A program made the position numbers and the translations under genes. From the NCBI RefSeq assembly GCF_035590735.1, contig NZ_CP141595.1:429001-493000 (forward strand): a DNA stretch of 64,000 bases, given 5' to 3'. Source of the DNA: Rossellomorea aquimaris. Its GTDB lineage: Bacteria; Bacillota; Bacilli; Bacillales; Bacillaceae_B. This document shows positions 30,655 through 40,102 of this stretch, one piece after another; the stretch's first letter is position 1; every line of letters starts with the position of its first letter. The notes under the pieces are model-generated. The model was not told where the DNA came from. It worked only from the letters and a program-made list of their open reading frames with translations, and made no database searches.

Positions 30655-31260
30655 GTGGCGATCAATCATGTGGAAGGAAAAGTATTTCCTCTCAGGAGAG
30701 ACAATATAGACACCGATCAAATCATTCCGAAACAGTTTTTAAAAAGGATTGAGCGTAAAGGATTTGGACAGTACTTATTTTATCATTGGCGGTTTGAGGA
30801 CGATGGGAAGTCGCTAAGAGACGATTTCTTATTAGACACACCACAATATCAAGACGCAGAGGTTCTCCTTGGAGGAAAGAATTTCGGTTGTGGATCCTCA
30901 AGGGAACACGCACCGTGGGCCCTCCAGGACTATGGATTTCAAGTGATCATCGCGAAGAGCTTCGCAGATATTTTTTATAACAATTGTTTGAAAAATGGGA
31001 TCCTGCCCATTCAACTGGATGAAAAAACAGTGGATGCACTTTTGGAAAATGAGAGTCATGTAGGCTTATATAAAATTGAAGTGTCCCTTGAGCATCAGAC
31101 CATTTGTGATTCAGAAGGACTTCGTGTCTCTTTTGACATCGATCCTTACTGGAAGACGATGCTGTTAAAGGGACTGGATGAAATTGATTTGACGTTACAT
31201 TACGGGAAAAATATTGAAGAATACGAAAAAAATTATGAGGTGAGTGGCTTGGGAATTTAA
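30655..31260 (+). CDS. leuD: 3-isopropylmalate dehydratase, small subunit
   Basis: 201 residues, swivelling aconitase domain: NIDTDQIIPKQFLKRIERKGFG, GGKNFGCGSSREHAPWAL and SFADIFYNNCLKNGILPI. The start is GTG 30655 behind AGGAGGTGAAAAG. Its stop TAA shares its last base with the next gene's ATG (TAATG), so the dehydratase gene is translated from the same messenger. Confidence 0.95.
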   Translation: MAINHVEGKVFPLRRDNIDTDQIIPKQFLKRIERKGFGQYLFYHWRFEDDGKSLRDDFLLDTPQYQDAEVLLGGKNFGCGSSREHAPWALQDYGFQVIIAKSFADIFYNNCLKNGILPIQLDEKTVDALLENESHVGLYKIEVSLEHQTICDSEGLRVSFDIDPYWKTMLLKGLDEIDLTLHYGKNIEEYEKNYEVSGLGI

Positions 31261-32243
31261 TGGATAACACTGAAGTTGTAGAAGCAATGGAAAGAATCAG
31301 TCATCAGGTGCATCGAACACCGTTAAAGCAATCATCGACGCTGAATACGTTCACAGGTGGAGAGATCTATTTGAAAATGGAGAACCTGCAGCGAACAGGT
31401 TCCTTCAAAGTAAGAGGCGCAATGAATAAAATCATGTCATTGTCTGAAGAAGAAGCGGGTAGGGGGATCATTGCCGCATCTGCAGGAAATCATGCCCAAG
31501 GTGTGGCACTGGCTTCATCCCTGCGCGGAGTTCCGTCGAAAATCTTCATGCCGAAACGAACACCTTCCACAAAAATAGCGGCAACGAAACATTACGGAGC
31601 TGAGATTGTCCTGACTGGAGACACCTATCAGGAAGCCTACGGGGCAGCACTTGAAGAGAAAATCAGAAATGGCTCGACGTATGTTCATGCATTTGATGAT
31701 CATAAAGTGATGGCTGGGCAAGGGACAGTCGCACTGGAAATGCTTCAGCAACTCAGTGATTTAGACATGATCCTGGTACCTGTTGGCGGAGGCGGTCTGT
31801 TGGCCGGAATGGCACTGGCCGTAAAAGCCTTTAACCCCCGAGTACAAATCGTCGGCGTACAGGCACTGGGAGCACCGGCTACGTATAACTTTTTTACAGG
31901 AAGAAACAAAGGATCTCTGGAGCATGTACACACCATTGCAGACGGGATCCTCGTCAAGAAGCCTGGAGAGCTCACGTTTCCGATCATCCGTCAGTATGTA
32001 GACGATATGGTCACCGTTACGGATGAAGAAATCTCCTATAGCATCATGTTTATGCTTCAAAGGGAAAAAACGCTGGTTGAAGGAGCAGGAGCGGCATCCT
32101 TAGCGGCAGCTATGTGTCAAAAGGTCAAGGTAGATGGAAAGAAAGTCGGCTGTGTCATCAGTGGCGGAAATGCCGATCCAAGCAAGATCCCTGTGTACCG
32201 AGATCTATCCAAAATGGCCAGGCAGCTGCACCATATTGTGTAA
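31260..32243 (+). CDS. Threonine dehydratase, short type without regulatory domain
   Basis: 327 residues, fold-type II PLP enzyme. The lysine is in RTGSFKVRGAMNK, with SAGNHAQGVA, the PVGGGGLLAG phosphate loop and VISGGNADPSK. It deaminates threonine to 2-oxobutyrate, the isoleucine precursor. It lacks the C-terminal ACT-like domain of biosynthetic IlvA, so it is the size of catabolic TdcB-type enzymes and may be insensitive to isoleucine. Its place as last gene of the ilv-leu operon, under an Ile T-box, argues for a biosynthetic role here. Confidence 0.92.
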   Translation: MDNTEVVEAMERISHQVHRTPLKQSSTLNTFTGGEIYLKMENLQRTGSFKVRGAMNKIMSLSEEEAGRGIIAASAGNHAQGVALASSLRGVPSKIFMPKRTPSTKIAATKHYGAEIVLTGDTYQEAYGAALEEKIRNGSTYVHAFDDHKVMAGQGTVALEMLQQLSDLDMILVPVGGGGLLAGMALAVKAFNPRVQIVGVQALGAPATYNFFTGRNKGSLEHVHTIADGILVKKPGELTFPIIRQYVDDMVTVTDEEISYSIMFMLQREKTLVEGAGAASLAAAMCQKVKVDGKKVGCVISGGNADPSKIPVYRDLSKMARQLHHIV

Positions 32244-32249
32244 AAGAAG

Positions 32250-32291
32250 GACGGCTCTTAACTACATTGATAGTTAGGAGCGGTCCTCTGT
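32250..32291 (+). terminator. Probable terminator of ilv-leu operon
   Basis: GGACGGCTCTTAACTA pairs with TAGTTAGGAGCGGTCC with one or two bulges. The following TCTGTTTAT is only moderately T-rich. Confidence 0.6.
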
Positions 32292-32371
32292 TTATAAGTG
32301 GTGGAGTTTATTCAAAACCATTCTCCCAATCTATGAATAATGAAAGCTCTTACATTTAAGAAATAAGTAAA

Positions 32372-32406
32372 TACCTATTGTAATAGGTAATTTTTTCAAC
32401 TATAAT
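32372..32406 (+). promoter_or_regulatory. hom-thrCB promoter with operator over the -35
   Basis: TTGTAA (32378-32383) and TATAAT (32401-32406) are 17 bp apart. The -35 lies inside an 18-bp dyad TACCTATTGTAATAGGTA (32372-32389) with perfect 8-bp arms, which places a repressor directly on the promoter. The repressor is not identified. Confidence 0.72.
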
Positions 32407-32463
32407 GTCCACTATACAAATACAAATGTACATGTGAAATAAACAAATGGAGGTTTTCGGCTT

Positions 32464-33762
32464 ATGGAATCAATTTCAATCGGACTTTTAGGACTCGGAA
32501 CGGTGGGAGCCGGTGTGGTGAAGATTGTAGAGAATCATCAGGATAAACTGTCCCATCAAATCGGCTGCCCTGTGAAGGTAAAGAAAGCCCTTGTTCAGGA
32601 TTTAGAGAAAGATAGAGGACTGGAAATGGAAAACAGCATACTGACCTTAAATCCTGAGGAAGTCCTGTTTGATCCTGAAATTGATATTGTGGTCGAGGTA
32701 ATGGGAGGAATCGAAGCAACGAAAGAACATCTCCTCCATGCACTGCACCAGAAGAAGCATGTCGTAACGGCAAACAAGGATCTTATGGCTCTTCACGGAC
32801 CGGAATTACTAAGGGCTGCCTCCGAAAACGGCTGTGACCTATTCTACGAAGCCAGCGTCGCAGGGGGTATCCCGATTTTAAGAAGTTTAGTAGATGGCCT
32901 CGCCTCCGATCGCATCACGAAAATGATGGGAATCGTCAACGGAACGACGAACTTTATCTTGACGAAGATGACGAAAGAGGGACGGACCTTCGAAGATGTT
33001 CTCAAGGAAGCCCAGGACTTAGGCTATGCTGAAGCGGATCCGACGGCAGATGTAGGCGGCTTGGATGCAGCGAGAAAGATGGCGATTCTTTCAACGTTAG
33101 GGTTTTCCATGAACGTCGATTTAGCCGATGTGAAAGTGAAAGGTATTACGGAAGTGACAGGTGAAGATATCCAATATGCCGAGCAATTTGGCTACACAAT
33201 GAAGCTCATCGGCTACGCTCACCGTGAAGGAGAGAAGGTTGAAGTGAGCGTGGAGCCCACTTTGCTGCAAAATGAACATCCACTCGCATCCGTTCATGAT
33301 GAATACAATGCAGTGTACGTATATGGGGAAGCGGTTGGTGAAACGATGTTTTACGGTCCGGGGGCAGGAAGTCTTCCGACTGCAACAGCCGTCGTATCAG
33401 ATATGGTAGGAATTATGAAGAATATGAGGTTGGGAGTCACGGGTAAGAGTGCGGTGAACCCGCAATTCCCTAAGAAGTTAAAAGAGCGGAATGAAATTCA
33501 TTCAAAATATTTCTTGCGTCTGCACGTTCAGGATGAAGTAGGCGTCTTGGCAAAACTCACTTCCATCTTTTCGAATCACGGTGTCAGTTTTGAGAAGATT
33601 CTGCAGAATCCGTTAGACAGTGATGAGTTTGCTGAAATTGTCCTTGTGACTCATAAAGCATCTCTTGATCATTACGAAGACATTCTGATGGAGCTGAAGG
33701 ATTATGGAGCGGTTCATTCGATTGAAAGTTCATACCGTGTAGAAGGGGGAGACAAAGGATGA
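32464..33762 (+). CDS. hom: Homoserine dehydrogenase
   Basis: 432 residues. N-terminal NAD(P) domain [15 protein letters not shown], catalytic VVTANKDL and [54 protein letters not shown], and a C-terminal ACT domain ([24 protein letters not shown]) for threonine feedback. It reduces aspartate semialdehyde to homoserine. A 13-mer copy at 32977-32989 encodes EGRT. SD ATGGAGG is placed upstream. The stop overlaps thrC by ATGA. Confidence 0.96.
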   Translation: MESISIGLLGLGTVGAGVVKIVENHQDKLSHQIGCPVKVKKALVQDLEKDRGLEMENSILTLNPEEVLFDPEIDIVVEVMGGIEATKEHLLHALHQKKHVVTANKDLMALHGPELLRAASENGCDLFYEASVAGGIPILRSLVDGLASDRITKMMGIVNGTTNFILTKMTKEGRTFEDVLKEAQDLGYAEADPTADVGGLDAARKMAILSTLGFSMNVDLADVKVKGITEVTGEDIQYAEQFGYTMKLIGYAHREGEKVEVSVEPTLLQNEHPLASVHDEYNAVYVYGEAVGETMFYGPGAGSLPTATAVVSDMVGIMKNMRLGVTGKSAVNPQFPKKLKERNEIHSKYFLRLHVQDEVGVLAKLTSIFSNHGVSFEKILQNPLDSDEFAEIVLVTHKASLDHYEDILMELKDYGAVHSIESSYRVEGGDKG

Positions 33763-34820
33763 GGTGGAAAGGGTTACTGGAGCAGTATGGGGAGCATCTT
33801 CCATTAAATGATGAGACTCCTCTTTTAACATTAAATGAAGGGAATACTCCCTTGGTTGAATTAAAAACGCTGTCCAGGGAATGGGGCATCGAGTTGAATG
33901 TAAAGGTAGAGGGAGCAAACCCTACCGGCTCCTTTAAAGATCGCGGAATGGTTCTCGCCGTTGCCAAAGCGGTAGAGTCAGGGAGTTCGACGGTCATTTG
34001 CGCCTCTACCGGAAATACCTCCGCTTCAGCTGCAGCCTATGCAGCGAGGGCAGGAATCAAGTGTATCGTAGTCATCCCCGAGGGAAAAATTGCTCAGGGA
34101 AAACTAGCTCAAGCTGTCATGTATGGTGCCGAAATCATCTCTATCGAAGGAAATTTTGATGAAGCCCTGGAAATCGTCCGTGAGTTGAGTAAAACCGAAT
34201 CTGTCACTCTTGTGAATTCAGTGAATCCGTATCGTTTGGAAGGGCAGAAAACAGCAGCATTTGAAGTCATCGAAGGATTGGGTGAAGCCCCTGATGTGCT
34301 AGCGATCCCTGTCGGTAATGCGGGAAATATTTCAGCATATTGGAAAGGATTCAAAGAATACCACAACCACAACGCTTCAACTTTACCACGAATGTTTGGC
34401 TTTGAAGCATCTGGAGCAGCAGCTCTGGTCCATGACAGGGTGTTTCCTCAGCCTGAAACGATTGCTACTGCGATCCGAATCGGGAACCCGGCAAGCTGGT
34501 CTTTAGCGATTGACGCGTTGAAGGAATCAAACGGACATATTGATGAAGTAACCGATGACGAAATTCTTGAGGCCTATCAGCTGCTTGCAAGTAAAGAAGG
34601 AATTTTTGCCGAGCCCGCTTCATGTGCATCGATTGCGGGAATAAAGAAATCCTTAGATAAAGGATTGATCGAGAAAGGTTCAAAGGTAGTGGCGGTGCTG
34701 ACAGGTAACGGCTTAAAGGATCCGGTTACGGCTATGGAATGCAGTCCGGTCACACCGGTGAAATTGCCAAATGATCGTGAAATGGTGAAGGACTATATTA
34801 TAGGGACAATTGGCGTATGA
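33759..34820 (+). CDS. thrC: Threonine synthase
   Basis: 353 residues, the short Bacillus type. The PLP lysine is in [15 protein letters not shown], with [19 protein letters not shown] and the phosphate loop [15 protein letters not shown]. It converts O-phosphohomoserine to threonine. ATGA overlap with hom upstream and with thrB downstream indicates a tightly coupled three-gene operon in the same order as in B. subtilis. Confidence 0.96.
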   Translation: MRWKGLLEQYGEHLPLNDETPLLTLNEGNTPLVELKTLSREWGIELNVKVEGANPTGSFKDRGMVLAVAKAVESGSSTVICASTGNTSASAAAYAARAGIKCIVVIPEGKIAQGKLAQAVMYGAEIISIEGNFDEALEIVRELSKTESVTLVNSVNPYRLEGQKTAAFEVIEGLGEAPDVLAIPVGNAGNISAYWKGFKEYHNHNASTLPRMFGFEASGAAALVHDRVFPQPETIATAIRIGNPASWSLAIDALKESNGHIDEVTDDEILEAYQLLASKEGIFAEPASCASIAGIKKSLDKGLIEKGSKVVAVLTGNGLKDPVTAMECSPVTPVKLPNDREMVKDYIIGTIGV

Positions 34821-35752
34821 AAAGACGTGACCCCCGCTCATGGAAGATTATTGTACCTGGAAGCACAGCCAATTTAGGCGCTGGATTTGACTCTCTGGGC
34901 TTGGCGTTAAATGTATTTTTAACCGTTGAGGTACATGAAGCAGAAGATTGGCAAGTGATTCCTCTTTCTTCTGCACTGGAGGTCTTTCCGACTGATGAGA
35001 CTCATTTTATAGTAGAGGTCGTGAAAGAGGTGGCAGATGACTATGGTAAGAAGCCGTCTCCTTGTCACCTCTACGTATCCAGTGACATCCCGTTAACGAG
35101 AGGGTTAGGCTCTAGCGCAGCAGCGGTAGTGGCGGGCATTGAGCTTGCCAATGCCCTGTGTGAACTGAATCTGACACAGGAAAAGAAACTGGCACTTGCG
35201 AATCGGTTTGAAGGTCACCCCGATAACGTAGGAGCTTCACTATATGGCGGGTTTGTAGTCAGCTGTCAGCATGAAAAGGGTGTGAGTCTTTTATCGGTTC
35301 CTGATCTGCCCATTGATGTGGTATGCGTGATCCCTAAAGCCGAACTCAAAACATCGGATTCCCGGAATGTACTCCCCGCCAGTCTTTCCTTTGAAGAATC
35401 CGTAGAAGCCGGAGCGATTTCAAATGTATTGGTGGCAGCGTTTTTAACAGGGGATTGGGAAACGGTTGGGAAGATGATGAAGCGAGACAGGTATCATCAG
35501 CCCCACCGAAGAAAGCTGCTTCCTCACTACGATGCAGTAGAAGAGGTAGCGGGCCGATTCGGGGCATTCGGTGTCGCCTTAAGTGGTGCCGGCCCGACGA
35601 TTGCCTGCTTTGTGGAACGGGAAGCAAGTGAATGGCTCGCGCGGCAGCTGGAACAATCCTTCCCAAGCATGAACGTCCGCAAACTATCCATCTCCCCATC
35701 GGGAAGCAGCATCACCATCGAACAACCAAAGGTCCGTCCCTCGTCGCTTTGA
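34817..35752 (+). CDS. thrB: Homoserine kinase
   Basis: 311 residues, GHMP kinase family. [18 protein letters not shown] at the N-terminus, the ATP loop [17 protein letters not shown], and [14 protein letters not shown] near the end. It phosphorylates homoserine for ThrC. The final codons (KVRPSSL) are formed by a 13-mer copy at 35730-35742, so the end of the protein has probably been rewritten by that element. Together with a second copy after the stop it makes a hairpin. Confidence 0.95.
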   Translation: MKRRDPRSWKIIVPGSTANLGAGFDSLGLALNVFLTVEVHEAEDWQVIPLSSALEVFPTDETHFIVEVVKEVADDYGKKPSPCHLYVSSDIPLTRGLGSSAAAVVAGIELANALCELNLTQEKKLALANRFEGHPDNVGASLYGGFVVSCQHEKGVSLLSVPDLPIDVVCVIPKAELKTSDSRNVLPASLSFEESVEAGAISNVLVAAFLTGDWETVGKMMKRDRYHQPHRRKLLPHYDAVEEVAGRFGAFGVALSGAGPTIACFVEREASEWLARQLEQSFPSMNVRKLSISPSGSSITIEQPKVRPSSL

Positions 35753-35774
35753 AACAGGCGAGGGACGGACCTTG
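35728..35774. terminator. Hairpin of two inverted 13-mers at end of thrB
   Basis: AAAGGTCCGTCCCTCG (from 35728) pairs with CGAGGGACGGACCTT (from 35759), enclosing the thrB stop codon. It is followed by TGTTTGGT rather than a real T-run, so terminator activity is likely but not assured. Confidence 0.65.
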
Positions 35775-35805
35775 TTTGGTGGAGCAAACAGTTTGGTTCG
35801 TATGG

Positions 35806-36111
35806 TTATTTGTCTCTGGAAATCATAAAACAATTATCGGTTTCATTTACGATCAGGTAGTAGGGTGATTGATGGGAAATGCCCATTTCTTCACGGAGTT
35901 CTTTTGGGATATGAACAGTTCCTTTTTCTGAGACGTAGCGCTTGTTATGGGTGGAGTCTTTAACCGCTCGCTTAATGTATATACAGTTGTTTTGGTAGAC
36001 GAGTTCTGCAAGTCTTCCTGGAACCAGTCCAAACTGTTCACGCCATTTGTGTGGAAGGGTAATCGTACCACTTTTACTGAATGTTTTGCTACCATACAAC
36101 GTGCTCAACAT
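35806..36111 (-). CDS. AbrB/SpoVT-like protein with two swapped-hairpin modules
   Basis: 101 residues. Two similar AbrB-type segments can be read: KTFSKSGTITLPHKWREQFGLVPG with YIKR, and RYVSEKGTVHIPKELREEMGIS with MISR. A normal AbrB domain is contributed once per subunit and works as a dimer, so this looks like an internal duplication giving a single-chain equivalent. It lacks a separate oligomerisation domain. Function is likely DNA binding or an antitoxin-like role, but no toxin gene is adjacent. SD GGCAGGTGATG precedes the ATG. Confidence 0.78.
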   Translation of the reverse strand: MLSTLYGSKTFSKSGTITLPHKWREQFGLVPGRLAELVYQNNCIYIKRAVKDSTHNKRYVSEKGTVHIPKELREEMGISHQSPYYLIVNETDNCFMISRDK

Positions 36112-36270
36112 GTAGCATCACCTGCCTTCACTATCATTGCTTCTCTTTTTTCCTCTTACATGAAAAATAAACACAATTTTGAAAAAATAGGAAGAAGGTT
36201 GGGGTGTGTTTAATGGGAGGGTGCTCAGTGGAAATAAAAAGGTATAACCCCTAGTTAGGAGGTGTGAATC

Positions 36271-37455
36271 ATCGATCCAATCCAAATTCTGTTTTTACTT
36301 GTTATCGGCTACAGTGTTTTTACCATTGATAAAAAGAAAAAGAATGTTCCTGTGCCAGTAGTTTTACTTCTGTTTGGAGTAGGGCTGTCGTATGTGCCTG
36401 CTTTTTCTGACGTCAACTTAACGAAAGACATTATCTTTGAATGGTTTCTACCATCCTTATTATTTATTTCCGCATATCAATTTTCAACAAAAGCCTTAAA
36501 AAAGCATGTTGGGATTATCTCTATCCTTAGTACAGTGGGAATTATCATTACAACCCTTCTGATGAGCCTGCTCTTTTATTACGGTTTGCATCCGTGGCTT
36601 TCCATTTCTTTTATAGAGGCTCTATTAATCTCAACGATCCTGACGCCTACGGATCCTGTTTCCGTTGTGTCTATATTAAAGGAATCTTCCAATCACCAAG
36701 ACATAGCAGATGTTGTAGAAGGTGAGTCAATGATCAATGATGGGACAAGCATCGTGCTATTTACGGTTGTGGCAGGAGTCTACTTTGGGGAAGATTCCAT
36801 TTCAGTGCCTTCTTTTCTTTTGGAATTTCTTTTGGTTTCCTTAGGGGGAATCGCGATTGGTGTGTCACTCGGTTGGCTGGCTAGTAAAGCCATCCACTTC
36901 ACAACTGATTCCAGATATCAGATCATGCTTAGCATTATTCTTGCTTATGGAACCTTTTACATAGGGGAAGAACTTGGTGTTTCCGGCGTACTGGCTACTG
37001 TATTCTCAGGGATCATGCTTTCGTACGAATACGGAAGAACGATTAAAGAACATCATTTTAGAAAGGATCTGGATGGTTTCTGGACCGTCATGGAACCGAC
37101 CATTCTAACCTTTTTATTCCTATTAATCGGGATCCAGTCGACACAGTATTTGTCTTTCTCATTAATCGGGTGGATCTTCTTCCTATTTATTCTCTCCTTA
37201 GTGGTTCGCTATGTTATTATTATTGGTGTTGTCAAAATGAAAAAAACTTGGAGAAACACGTACGGATGGAAGGAAGTATTCATATTAACTTGGTCCGGTA
37301 TTAAAGGAACTATGTCTGTTGCCTTATTACTAAGTATAGATGGACAAGGACCTCAGCTGCTCCATTCCTTGACATTTGGAGTCATCCTGCTTTCTCTCAT
37401 CATACAAAGCATAGGAATTTACCCTTTGACGACTTTCTTTTTGAAAGGAAAATAA
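36271..37455 (+). CDS. Sodium/proton antiporter (CPA1/NhaP-type), unusual start
   Basis: About 394 residues with roughly 12 membrane helices. The family core is visible in the stretch LISTILTPTDPVSVVSILKES and in VVEGESMINDGTSIVLF, with conserved Asp residues of CPA1 exchangers. The frame continues upstream of the first standard start (GTG 36352) through an apparent first helix (PIQILFLLVIGYSVFTIDKKKK). A strong TTAGGAGGTG (36255-36264) lies six bases before ATC at 36271, and an in-frame TGA at 36265 blocks anything earlier. So initiation at ATC, or a mutated ATG, is suggested. Starting at 36352 would lose helix 1. Confidence 0.82.
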   Translation: MDPIQILFLLVIGYSVFTIDKKKKNVPVPVVLLLFGVGLSYVPAFSDVNLTKDIIFEWFLPSLLFISAYQFSTKALKKHVGIISILSTVGIIITTLLMSLLFYYGLHPWLSISFIEALLISTILTPTDPVSVVSILKESSNHQDIADVVEGESMINDGTSIVLFTVVAGVYFGEDSISVPSFLLEFLLVSLGGIAIGVSLGWLASKAIHFTTDSRYQIMLSIILAYGTFYIGEELGVSGVLATVFSGIMLSYEYGRTIKEHHFRKDLDGFWTVMEPTILTFLFLLIGIQSTQYLSFSLIGWIFFLFILSLVVRYVIIIGVVKMKKTWRNTYGWKEVFILTWSGIKGTMSVALLLSIDGQGPQLLHSLTFGVILLSLIIQSIGIYPLTTFFLKGK

Positions 37456-37515
37456 GTCTTCAAAGAATTTATGATAAATTGGTAAGAACTGAGAAACCAT
37501 AGGAGAAAGACTATT

Positions 37516-38862
37516 TTGAATTTAGGTGAACCATCAACGATGAAACAAGCAAAAGACATTGCCTTAAGAATTTCCGTCACCTATGTATTATTAGGCATCC
37601 TGTGGATTATATTATCCGACTATTTTTCCATGATCCTCGCTCATGAAAAACTCAGCATGTATATTTATTTTCAGCGCTATAAAGGCTGGTTATTTACACT
37701 TGTAACAGGTATGATCATTTTTTTATTGGTATATCGGAGAACCAGTGAATTAATAATCTCGAATGAAAAGTTGAAGAAAAAAGAGAAACAGCTTCAAATA
37801 AGGAATCAGCATTATCATTCTCTATTTGAACAAAATTCGGATGCAGTCTTAGAGCTTAGCCTGGATGGCAATGTGGTATCTGTGAACTCTGAAGCTGAAG
37901 GATTGTTGGAATCCACTCATGAAGAGTTGAAAGAAGTGAAATTCAGTGAATTTTTGGATGAAGTCGAGATGAAAAAAGTAACGGAGTACTTTTTTCAAAC
38001 CTTTAAAGGCTGGGCGTCAACCTTTGAAACGACCATTCATTTAACCAATAACAACCGGAAAATTCTCCGCTGTTCACTTGTACCGATTATTGTTAATCGA
38101 AAAGTGACGGGAATGTTTGCCATTGCAAGGGATATCACACTTCATCGGGAAAATGAAGAAATGGTGATAGCATCGGAAAAGCTTTCTGTCATTGGTCAGC
38201 TGGCTGCGGCTGTTGCACATGAAATCCGCAATCCCCTTACATCCCTTAAAGGATTCATTCAGCTTATGCAAATCAGTAACCGAATCAACCATGATCATTT
38301 GGATATCATGCTCTCTGAAGTCGATCGGATTGACTTGATCTCAGGGGAGATGCTGATACTGGGTAAACAGCAGGAGTTCGACATTCGTCGTGAAAAACTG
38401 GATGATATCCTGAAACAAGTACTGGTACTGATGGAACCACAGGCTCATTATGATAATGTGTCCATTCAATATAAAAACCTGGCGGATAAGCCTTTGTACG
38501 TTTTGGGTGAAGGAAATCAGCTCAAACAGGTCTTCATTAACATTATTAAAAATGCAGTTGAATCCATACCTGATAACAAGGATGGGAACGTTTCGATTAC
38601 ATTGGTCACTCGAGGCAATGATGCCCATGTTATCGTTGCGGATAACGGAGTAGGCATGGAACCGGAGAGAATCGGCCACCTTGGAGAACCATTCTATTCA
38701 ACGAAAGAAAAAGGAACGGGTCTTGGACTGGCCGTCTGTCAAAAGATCATTGAACGACACAAAGGACATATACACTTTCAAAGTGAAAAAGAAAAAGGAA
38801 CCGCAGTGGAAATCAGCTTGCCGATCGTGGACGAAGAGATTCCTGCTGCCTCTGCCGATTAA
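37516..38862 (+). CDS. PAS-domain sensor histidine kinase (sporulation-kinase-like)
   Basis: 448 residues. Two N-terminal membrane helices (about 17-38 and 57-77), a PAS domain (about 95-205), then HisKA with the phospho-acceptor in AHEIRNPLTSLKGF, N-box IIKNAVESIP, G1 DNGVGM and G2 GTGLGLAV of the ATPase domain. The H-box sequence is like Bacillus KinA/B/E-type kinases that feed Spo0F/Spo0A, and there is no adjacent response regulator gene, which fits an orphan kinase. The TTG start at 37516 is supported by AGGAGAAAG; the ATG at 37540 is the alternative. Confidence 0.88.
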   Translation: MNLGEPSTMKQAKDIALRISVTYVLLGILWIILSDYFSMILAHEKLSMYIYFQRYKGWLFTLVTGMIIFLLVYRRTSELIISNEKLKKKEKQLQIRNQHYHSLFEQNSDAVLELSLDGNVVSVNSEAEGLLESTHEELKEVKFSEFLDEVEMKKVTEYFFQTFKGWASTFETTIHLTNNNRKILRCSLVPIIVNRKVTGMFAIARDITLHRENEEMVIASEKLSVIGQLAAAVAHEIRNPLTSLKGFIQLMQISNRINHDHLDIMLSEVDRIDLISGEMLILGKQQEFDIRREKLDDILKQVLVLMEPQAHYDNVSIQYKNLADKPLYVLGEGNQLKQVFINIIKNAVESIPDNKDGNVSITLVTRGNDAHVIVADNGVGMEPERIGHLGEPFYSTKEKGTGLGLAVCQKIIERHKGHIHFQSEKEKGTAVEISLPIVDEEIPAASAD

Positions 38863-38877
38863 GAAAGGACTAATAGC

Positions 38878-40011
38878 ATGAACTCAATTTCAACTATTAT
38901 CAATACCCCATCAATTCAAAAAAACTGGGAAGAATCAGGATTCACTTCTTTAACTCCTGTACAGGAGCGTGTGGTACCTCTCATCATGGAAGGGAAAGAT
39001 GTTGTTTGTGAATCGCCGACTGGAACAGGGAAGACGCTTGCGTATCTACTTCCAATCATCCAAGCCATTGATCCATCAAGAAAACAGGCTCAAGCTGTGA
39101 TACTTGCTCCATCAAGGGAGCTTGTCATGCAAATCCACCAGGAAATCCAAAAATGGGCGAAGGGAACCGACGTCACGAGTGCTGCCTTCATTGGAGGAGC
39201 AAACATTAAAAAGCAAGTCGAGAAGCTGAAGAAAAAGCCACATATTGTAGTGGGAACAACGGGTCGCTTGATCGAACTGATGAAAATGAAAAAGCTGAAG
39301 ATGCATGAAGTGAAAACCATCGTCGTCGATGAGTTCGACTTAATGATCTCATCAGAACACATCCGTGAAGTGAAGGATATCATCAAAGCTACCTTAAAAG
39401 AGCGTCAGGTTCTATTCTTTTCGGCCACTTTATCAGATGAAACCGAGAACGTAGCAGAATCACTATTGCAAAACCATGAAATTGTCAAAATGGAAGCCAA
39501 TCTCGATAACCCGAAAGTGGATCATGTGTATGTATACAGCGAGCTGCGGGACAAAATGGAAGCTCTAAGAAGCATCTCCTACTTCAAAGGAATCAAGGCC
39601 CTTGTATTTTTTAATCAACTGGAAAAGCTCTCTGAAATAGAAGAAAAGCTGAAGTATAAGGGAGTCGAGCTGGAAGTGCTGGCAGGGGAATCAAACAAGA
39701 TGGAACGGAAGCAATCACTGGACCGTTTCCGTTCAGGGAAAGTGTCCATGCTTCTGACAACAGACGTCGCAGCACGCGGTCTGGATATCACAGATGTCAC
39801 ACACGTCGTCCATTACGACTTCCCAAGCGATACGAAACAATACATTCATCGCTCAGGAAGAACCGGGCGCATGGGAGCGGAAGGAACCGTCATCTGCCTC
39901 GTATCCAAACGCGAACTGAGCTTCCTCGAGAAACTTAGCAAAGAACTCAATCTCCCATTCCAGGAAAAAACCATTCGCGGTGGGGGACTTCAGGCACCGG
40001 AACCAAAATAA
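38878..40011 (+). CDS. DEAD-box ATP-dependent RNA helicase
   Basis: 377 residues, essentially the two RecA-like domains with almost no extension. Motifs in order: Q-motif FTSLTPVQERVV, Walker A SPTGTGKTLAYLLP, Ib-like TTGRLIELM, motif II as DEFD (replacing DEAD), SAT (FFSATLSD), ARGLDITDV and HRSGRTGRMG. The DEFD variant is a known deviation in some helicases. It probably remodels ribosomal or messenger RNA. It starts 16 bp after the kinase gene with AAGAAAGGAC upstream. Confidence 0.92.
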   Translation: MNSISTIINTPSIQKNWEESGFTSLTPVQERVVPLIMEGKDVVCESPTGTGKTLAYLLPIIQAIDPSRKQAQAVILAPSRELVMQIHQEIQKWAKGTDVTSAAFIGGANIKKQVEKLKKKPHIVVGTTGRLIELMKMKKLKMHEVKTIVVDEFDLMISSEHIREVKDIIKATLKERQVLFFSATLSDETENVAESLLQNHEIVKMEANLDNPKVDHVYVYSELRDKMEALRSISYFKGIKALVFFNQLEKLSEIEEKLKYKGVELEVLAGESNKMERKQSLDRFRSGKVSMLLTTDVAARGLDITDVTHVVHYDFPSDTKQYIHRSGRTGRMGAEGTVICLVSKRELSFLEKLSKELNLPFQEKTIRGGGLQAPEPK

Positions 40012-40022
40012 AATGAATAGGT

Positions 40023-40064
40023 AGAGGTCCGTCCCCAGGTTTTGAGGGACGGACCTCTGTTTTT
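40023..40064. terminator. Terminator built from inverted 13-mers
   Basis: AGAGGTCCGTCCCC (40023-40036) and GAGGGACGGACCTCT (40044-40058) pair around an AGGTTTT loop, followed by GTTTTTT. It can serve the helicase gene. The minus-strand side has no T-run. Confidence 0.8.
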
Positions 40065-40102
40065 TGACCGGATGGGGTGATGATGTCTACCCATCCCAAA
40101 TT

